Assembly: GCA_002425705.1 (NCBI GenBank)
Contig: DIMT01000022.1
Location: forward strand, 63,743 to 71,854
Reading direction: 5' to 3'
DNA length: 8,112 nucleotides
Source: Firmicutes bacterium UBA5559
GTDB taxonomy: Bacteria; Bacillota; Clostridia; Peptostreptococcales; Anaerovoracaceae
The notes beneath the pieces were generated by a model. The model worked only from the letters and a program-made list of their open reading frames with translations, had not been told where the DNA came from and did not search any database. Shown here piece after piece: positions 5,237 to 8,112 of this stretch. The position numbers and the translations under genes were made by a program. Within the stretch, counting starts at the first letter, position 1, and each line of letters starts with the position of its first letter.

Positions 5237-6159
5237 GAACCAAAACACGACTGGATCAGGTTTTTGCAGATGCCTTTCCTGTCCCCTTCGACGAAAAGTC
5301 AAAATTCGTCTTCTTCAGCGACCACCACAGGGGGGACGACAGCCTTTCCGATGAATTCGGAAGGAACAAGCACATTTTTAATCATGCCTTGAATTATTAT
5401 TATGAAAATGACTTCACCTACGTAGAAGTAGGAGACGGGGACGAGCTTTGGGAGCATGCCAATTTTGAACACGTTCGCAGCGCCCATGCCAAAACTTTTG
5501 ATCTGCTGAAAAGTTTTTACGACTCGGGACGGATGCTGATGCTTTTCGGCAATCACAACATGAAGTACCGCAAGAAGCATCACGTAGAAAAAGACCTGTA
5601 TCAGGTCTTCGACGAATATCAGAATGAAACGGTGGAACTATTCCCTGGTATCGACGTCCATGAAGCCCTGATTCTGACTCACCGAAAAACTGGTCAGGAA
5701 GTCTTTGTGGTCCATGGCCACCAAGGGGATCTGCTCAATGACCACCTGGCTGGAATATCCTATGTCCTGATTCGTTTTTTGTGGCGTTTCATGCATCTGG
5801 TGGGAGTCAAATATGCGGCCAGTCCGGCAAAAAGCCGTCGAAAAAGGCACAAGGTCGAAAAAAATTATACCAAATGGAACCAGGATCATGATACAATGAT
5901 AATTTGTGGGCACACCCATAGGCCTAAATTTCCCAGAGCCGGAGAAGAAGCATACTTCAACTGTGGCTGCTGCATGCACCCCCGGGGAATCAACTGCCTG
6001 GAGATTCTATATGATCAGATTATACTGGTCAACTGGGGGGCCGATACAAAAAAAGATGGTTCCATGTATATCAAACGAACTGCTGTACAGGGTCCTGAGC
6101 CAATCGAAAGCTTCCAGAAGCGGCCCAGAGAAAAGGAGGATTTGAACGATGAACTATAA
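5233..6159 (+). CDS. Calcineurin-like metallophosphoesterase
   Basis: Predicted two-metal phosphoesterase, cytoplasmic, substrate unknown. The metal-binding motifs occur in order over 308 residues: SDHH (29-32, Asp30 and His32), GDGDELW (67-73), GNHN (106-109), VHGHQGD (160-166) and GHTHRP (226-231). These are the five blocks of the family, so it should be active. The layout recalls the LpxH/YbbF-like branch, but a lipid A role is not expected in a Gram-positive. A Cys-rich patch NCGCCMHPRG (243-252) follows the GHTH block, where relatives often have an NTGS-like turn. The segment at 171-193 is hydrophobic but broken by Arg and His, so I do not call it a membrane helix. GGAGGT (5219-5224) lies 8 nt upstream of the ATG. 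The start overlaps the exonuclease stop by 4 nt and the end overlaps proA by 11 nt, so all three genes are probably co-translated. Confidence 0.88.
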   Translation: MRTKTRLDQVFADAFPVPFDEKSKFVFFSDHHRGDDSLSDEFGRNKHIFNHALNYYYENDFTYVEVGDGDELWEHANFEHVRSAHAKTFDLLKSFYDSGRMLMLFGNHNMKYRKKHHVEKDLYQVFDEYQNETVELFPGIDVHEALILTHRKTGQEVFVVHGHQGDLLNDHLAGISYVLIRFLWRFMHLVGVKYAASPAKSRRKRHKVEKNYTKWNQDHDTMIICGHTHRPKFPRAGEEAYFNCGCCMHPRGINCLEILYDQIILVNWGADTKKDGSMYIKRTAVQGPEPIESFQKRPREKEDLNDEL

Positions 6160-7426
6160 GGAACTTACCCGCCAAATCAAACTGGACAGTTATCAGATGT
6201 CCAGTCTGCCCCTCTCCCTTCGGAATCAGGCACTGGCGGATATCCAGGATGGCCTCTTTCGCCAGCGGGAAAAGATTTTTGCCGCCAATCAGGAAGATCT
6301 GGACAGCGCCATTCGGAATCAGGAACCTCAACCCATCATCAACCGTCTGGTCTTTGATCACCACAAATTGGATGATGTGATTCAGGGACTGGATAGCCTG
6401 ATTGGCCTTCCGGATCCGTTGTTCAGGACCCAGCTCCATCGGGAACTGGATCAGGGATTGGTTCTGCGGCGGGAAACTTGCCCTATCGGTGTCATCGGCG
6501 TCATTTTCGAATCCCGGCCGGATGCTTTGGTGCAGATTTCTTCCCTGTGCATTAAAAGCGGCAACTGTTCCATCCTGAAAGGGGGCCGGGAAGCGGCTAA
6601 AACCAATCGGGCTCTTTTTGACATTATTTACGAGACTGGAACCAATGCCGGTTTGCCCGCTGGCTTTATGACCCTGGTAGAGAGCCGGGAGGCTATCGAC
6701 GAACTGCTTCATTGCGACGAATCCATTGACCTGCTGATTCCCCGGGGTTCCAACCAATTCGTTCAGTATATCATGGATCACTCCCGGATTCCGGTTATGG
6801 GCCATGCCGACGGAGTCTGCCATGTCTACATCGATAAAGATGCCGATCCGGACAAAGCCCTGCCGGTCATTATGGATTCTAAAGTTCAGTATGTGACTGC
6901 CTGCAATACCCTGGAGACCCTTCTGGTCCATCGGGATGTGGCTGACGAATTACTCCCGGCCCTGGTGGACAGCAGTTACACAGGAAGCGTCGAACTGCGG
7001 GGATGCCCGGATACTATGAAGATCATTCCCTGCAAACCAGCCACCGAAATAGACTATAAGACTGAGTATCTGGACTATATACTGGCTATCCGCATCGTGG
7101 ACAGTCTGGAACAAGCCATCGAGCATATCAACCGATATGGCTCCCACCATACGGACTGCATCGTTACCGAAGATCAGCAGTCCGCCGACACCTTTATGAC
7201 ACTGGTGGACTCGGCCAATGTCTATCAGAACTGTTCCACCCGGTTTGCCGACGGATTCCGATATGGTTTCGGCGCCGAGGTTGGGATCAGTACCGGAAAG
7301 CTCCATGCCAGGGGACCGGTAGGGTTGGAGGGTCTGGTAACCTATAAGTACAAACTGACTGGCAATGGCCATATTGTGGCCGACTATGCCGAAGGACGAA
7401 AGAAGTTTAATTTTAAAGAAGTTTAA
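6149..7426 (+). CDS. proA: Glutamate-5-semialdehyde dehydrogenase, P5CS-like type
   Basis: Second step of proline synthesis: NADPH-dependent reduction of gamma-glutamyl phosphate to glutamate 5-semialdehyde, which cyclises to the ProC substrate. The 425-residue protein has the aldehyde dehydrogenase fold with GVIGVIFESRPDALVQI (114-130), LKGGREA (143-149), LIPRGSN (196-202), the catalytic Cys252 in TACNTLETLLV (250-260), HTDCIVTED (334-342) and STRFADGFR (363-371) followed by GAEVGISTG. Details such as PRGSN, GHADG (218-222) and ADGFRYGFGAEVG look more like the dehydrogenase half of plant P5CS than the usual bacterial ProA (which has RHLDG-like sequence at 218-222). AAAAGGAGGA (6131-6140) gives a strong ribosome binding site. 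It overlaps the metallophosphoesterase end by 11 nt. Its partner proB is on the other strand. The last codons lie in a 16-nt tandem repeat. Confidence 0.95.
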   Translation: MNYKELTRQIKLDSYQMSSLPLSLRNQALADIQDGLFRQREKIFAANQEDLDSAIRNQEPQPIINRLVFDHHKLDDVIQGLDSLIGLPDPLFRTQLHRELDQGLVLRRETCPIGVIGVIFESRPDALVQISSLCIKSGNCSILKGGREAAKTNRALFDIIYETGTNAGLPAGFMTLVESREAIDELLHCDESIDLLIPRGSNQFVQYIMDHSRIPVMGHADGVCHVYIDKDADPDKALPVIMDSKVQYVTACNTLETLLVHRDVADELLPALVDSSYTGSVELRGCPDTMKIIPCKPATEIDYKTEYLDYILAIRIVDSLEQAIEHINRYGSHHTDCIVTEDQQSADTFMTLVDSANVYQNCSTRFADGFRYGFGAEVGISTGKLHARGPVGLEGLVTYKYKLTGNGHIVADYAEGRKKFNFKEV

Positions 7427-7430
7427 TTTT
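7399..7430 (+). repeat. 16-nt perfect tandem repeat over the proA stop
   Basis: The unit AAAGAAGTTTAATTTT occurs twice head to tail (7399-7414 and 7415-7430). Because 16 is not a multiple of 3, the two copies are read in different frames, and the second supplies the proA stop TAA (7424-7426). With one copy only, the frame would run on to TAA at 7448-7450, adding the codons for MDKGKK. Confidence 0.9.
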
Positions 7431-7460
7431 ATGGATAAAGGTAAAAAATAAGGAGTTACA

Positions 7461-8112
7461 ATGATCACTGTTAATAACGTAAGCATGAATTTCAGCGGCA
7501 CCACCCTGTTTAAAGACGTAAACCTGAAGTTCGTGCCGGGCAACTGCTATGGCATCATCGGAGCCAACGGTGCAGGCAAGTCCACCTTTTTAAAAATATT
7601 GTCGGGTGAGCTGGACCCTACCACCGGAGAAGTGGCAATCGGCAAGAATATGCGGATGTCCGTCCTCAAGCAGGACCATTACGCTTTTGATGAATTTACC
7701 GTTCTGGATACCATCATTCAGGGCAACAAGCTGCTCTACGACATCATGAAAGAAAAAGATGGCCTCTATGCCAAGGAGGATTTCAGCAACGAAGACGGAA
7801 TTCGCGCTTCTGAGCTGGAAGGTGAATTTGCCGAGCTGGGAGGCTGGGAGGCGGAATCCGACGCCAGCCGGCTGATTCAGGGTCTGGGCCTCAGCCAGGA
7901 TATAATCTGGAGTCCTATGGCTTCACTGACGGAAAAAGAAAAAGTTAAGGTCCTGCTTGCTCAGGCCCTTTTTGGAAAACCGGAAATCATCCTGCTGGAC
8001 GAGCCTACCAACGGTTTGGATATTCTGGCCATCAACTGGCTGGAGGATTTTCTCATGGACTATGAAGGCACCACCATTGTCGTTTCCCATGACCGTCACT
8101 TCCTCAATACCG
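7461..8112 (+). CDS. ABC-F family ATPase, YkpA/YbiT-like, N-terminal part
   Basis: Soluble ATP-binding protein of the ABC-F group, which act on ribosomes rather than as transporters. The first 217 residues are present and the gene runs off the right edge. The first nucleotide-binding domain is complete to the H-loop: Walker A GANGAGKST (34-42), signature region SLTEKEKVKVLLAQALFG (155-172), Walker B IILLDEPTN (176-184) with Asp180 and Glu181, and the H-loop His210 in VVSHDRHFLN. The signature is LTEKE in place of the usual LSGGE; from memory this occurs in the YkpA-like branch. No membrane segment is seen. AAGGAG (7450-7455) lies 5 nt before the ATG. It follows proA by 34 nt with no terminator, so it may share the operon transcript. 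The tandem second ATPase domain should lie beyond the window. Confidence 0.92.
   Translation, partial: MITVNNVSMNFSGTTLFKDVNLKFVPGNCYGIIGANGAGKSTFLKILSGELDPTTGEVAIGKNMRMSVLKQDHYAFDEFTVLDTIIQGNKLLYDIMKEKDGLYAKEDFSNEDGIRASELEGEFAELGGWEAESDASRLIQGLGLSQDIIWSPMASLTEKEKVKVLLAQALFGKPEIILLDEPTNGLDILAINWLEDFLMDYEGTTIVVSHDRHFLNT

Noticed and set aside
6071..6931. A 286-codon open frame on the minus strand
   Set aside because: It is antisense to proA, which is certain from its motifs; no supporting start signal or family match.

Overview
The window looks like chromosome from a Gram-positive, low-to-moderate GC bacterium, most likely of class Clostridia. The evidence is strong Shine-Dalgarno sites (GGAGG type), sigma-A type promoters, an rplS-rbgA pair, a YprB-like exonuclease, a YkpA/YbiT-like ABC-F ATPase, and a nudF-xerD pair as in Firmicutes. 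I cannot name the genus. There are no mobile elements, CRISPR arrays, tRNAs or rRNAs.

The left half (1-3930) is read on the minus strand. From upstream to downstream the order is proB (glutamate 5-kinase), proC (pyrroline-5-carboxylate reductase), a NUDIX ADP-ribose pyrophosphatase (nudF-like), a XerD-like tyrosine recombinase, then rplS (ribosomal protein L19) and the start of rbgA (50S assembly GTPase, cut by the window edge). proB to xerD is a tight, translationally coupled run with 7-nt gaps or overlaps. rplS has its own promoter, a leader of about 70 nt that can fold over its ribosome binding site, and an intrinsic terminator just before rbgA.

The middle (3931-4222) is a divergent control region. 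It holds a promoter for proB on the minus strand. On the plus strand it holds a near-consensus promoter, a perfect inverted repeat, a strong intrinsic terminator, and a second, extended -10 promoter just before the first plus-strand gene. The first promoter and the terminator together would make a transcript of about 100 nt with no convincing coding content: a candidate small RNA or attenuated leader.

The right half (4223-8112) is read on the plus strand: a YprB/MrfB-like DEDD exonuclease, a calcineurin-like metallophosphoesterase and proA (glutamate-5-semialdehyde dehydrogenase), joined by 4-nt and 11-nt overlaps, then an ABC-F ATPase cut by the right edge. The proline pathway from glutamate (ProB, ProA, ProC) is therefore complete here but split between two divergent operons, with proA placed behind two nuclease/phosphoesterase genes. 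ProB lacks the C-terminal PUA domain and ProA resembles the dehydrogenase half of eukaryotic P5CS.

Most of this is housekeeping. I see no clear new multi-gene system. The points most worth a second look are the candidate small RNA at about 4082-4185, the Gln in place of the catalytic His in XerD, the rplS leader, and the P5CS-like ProA in an unusual operon.
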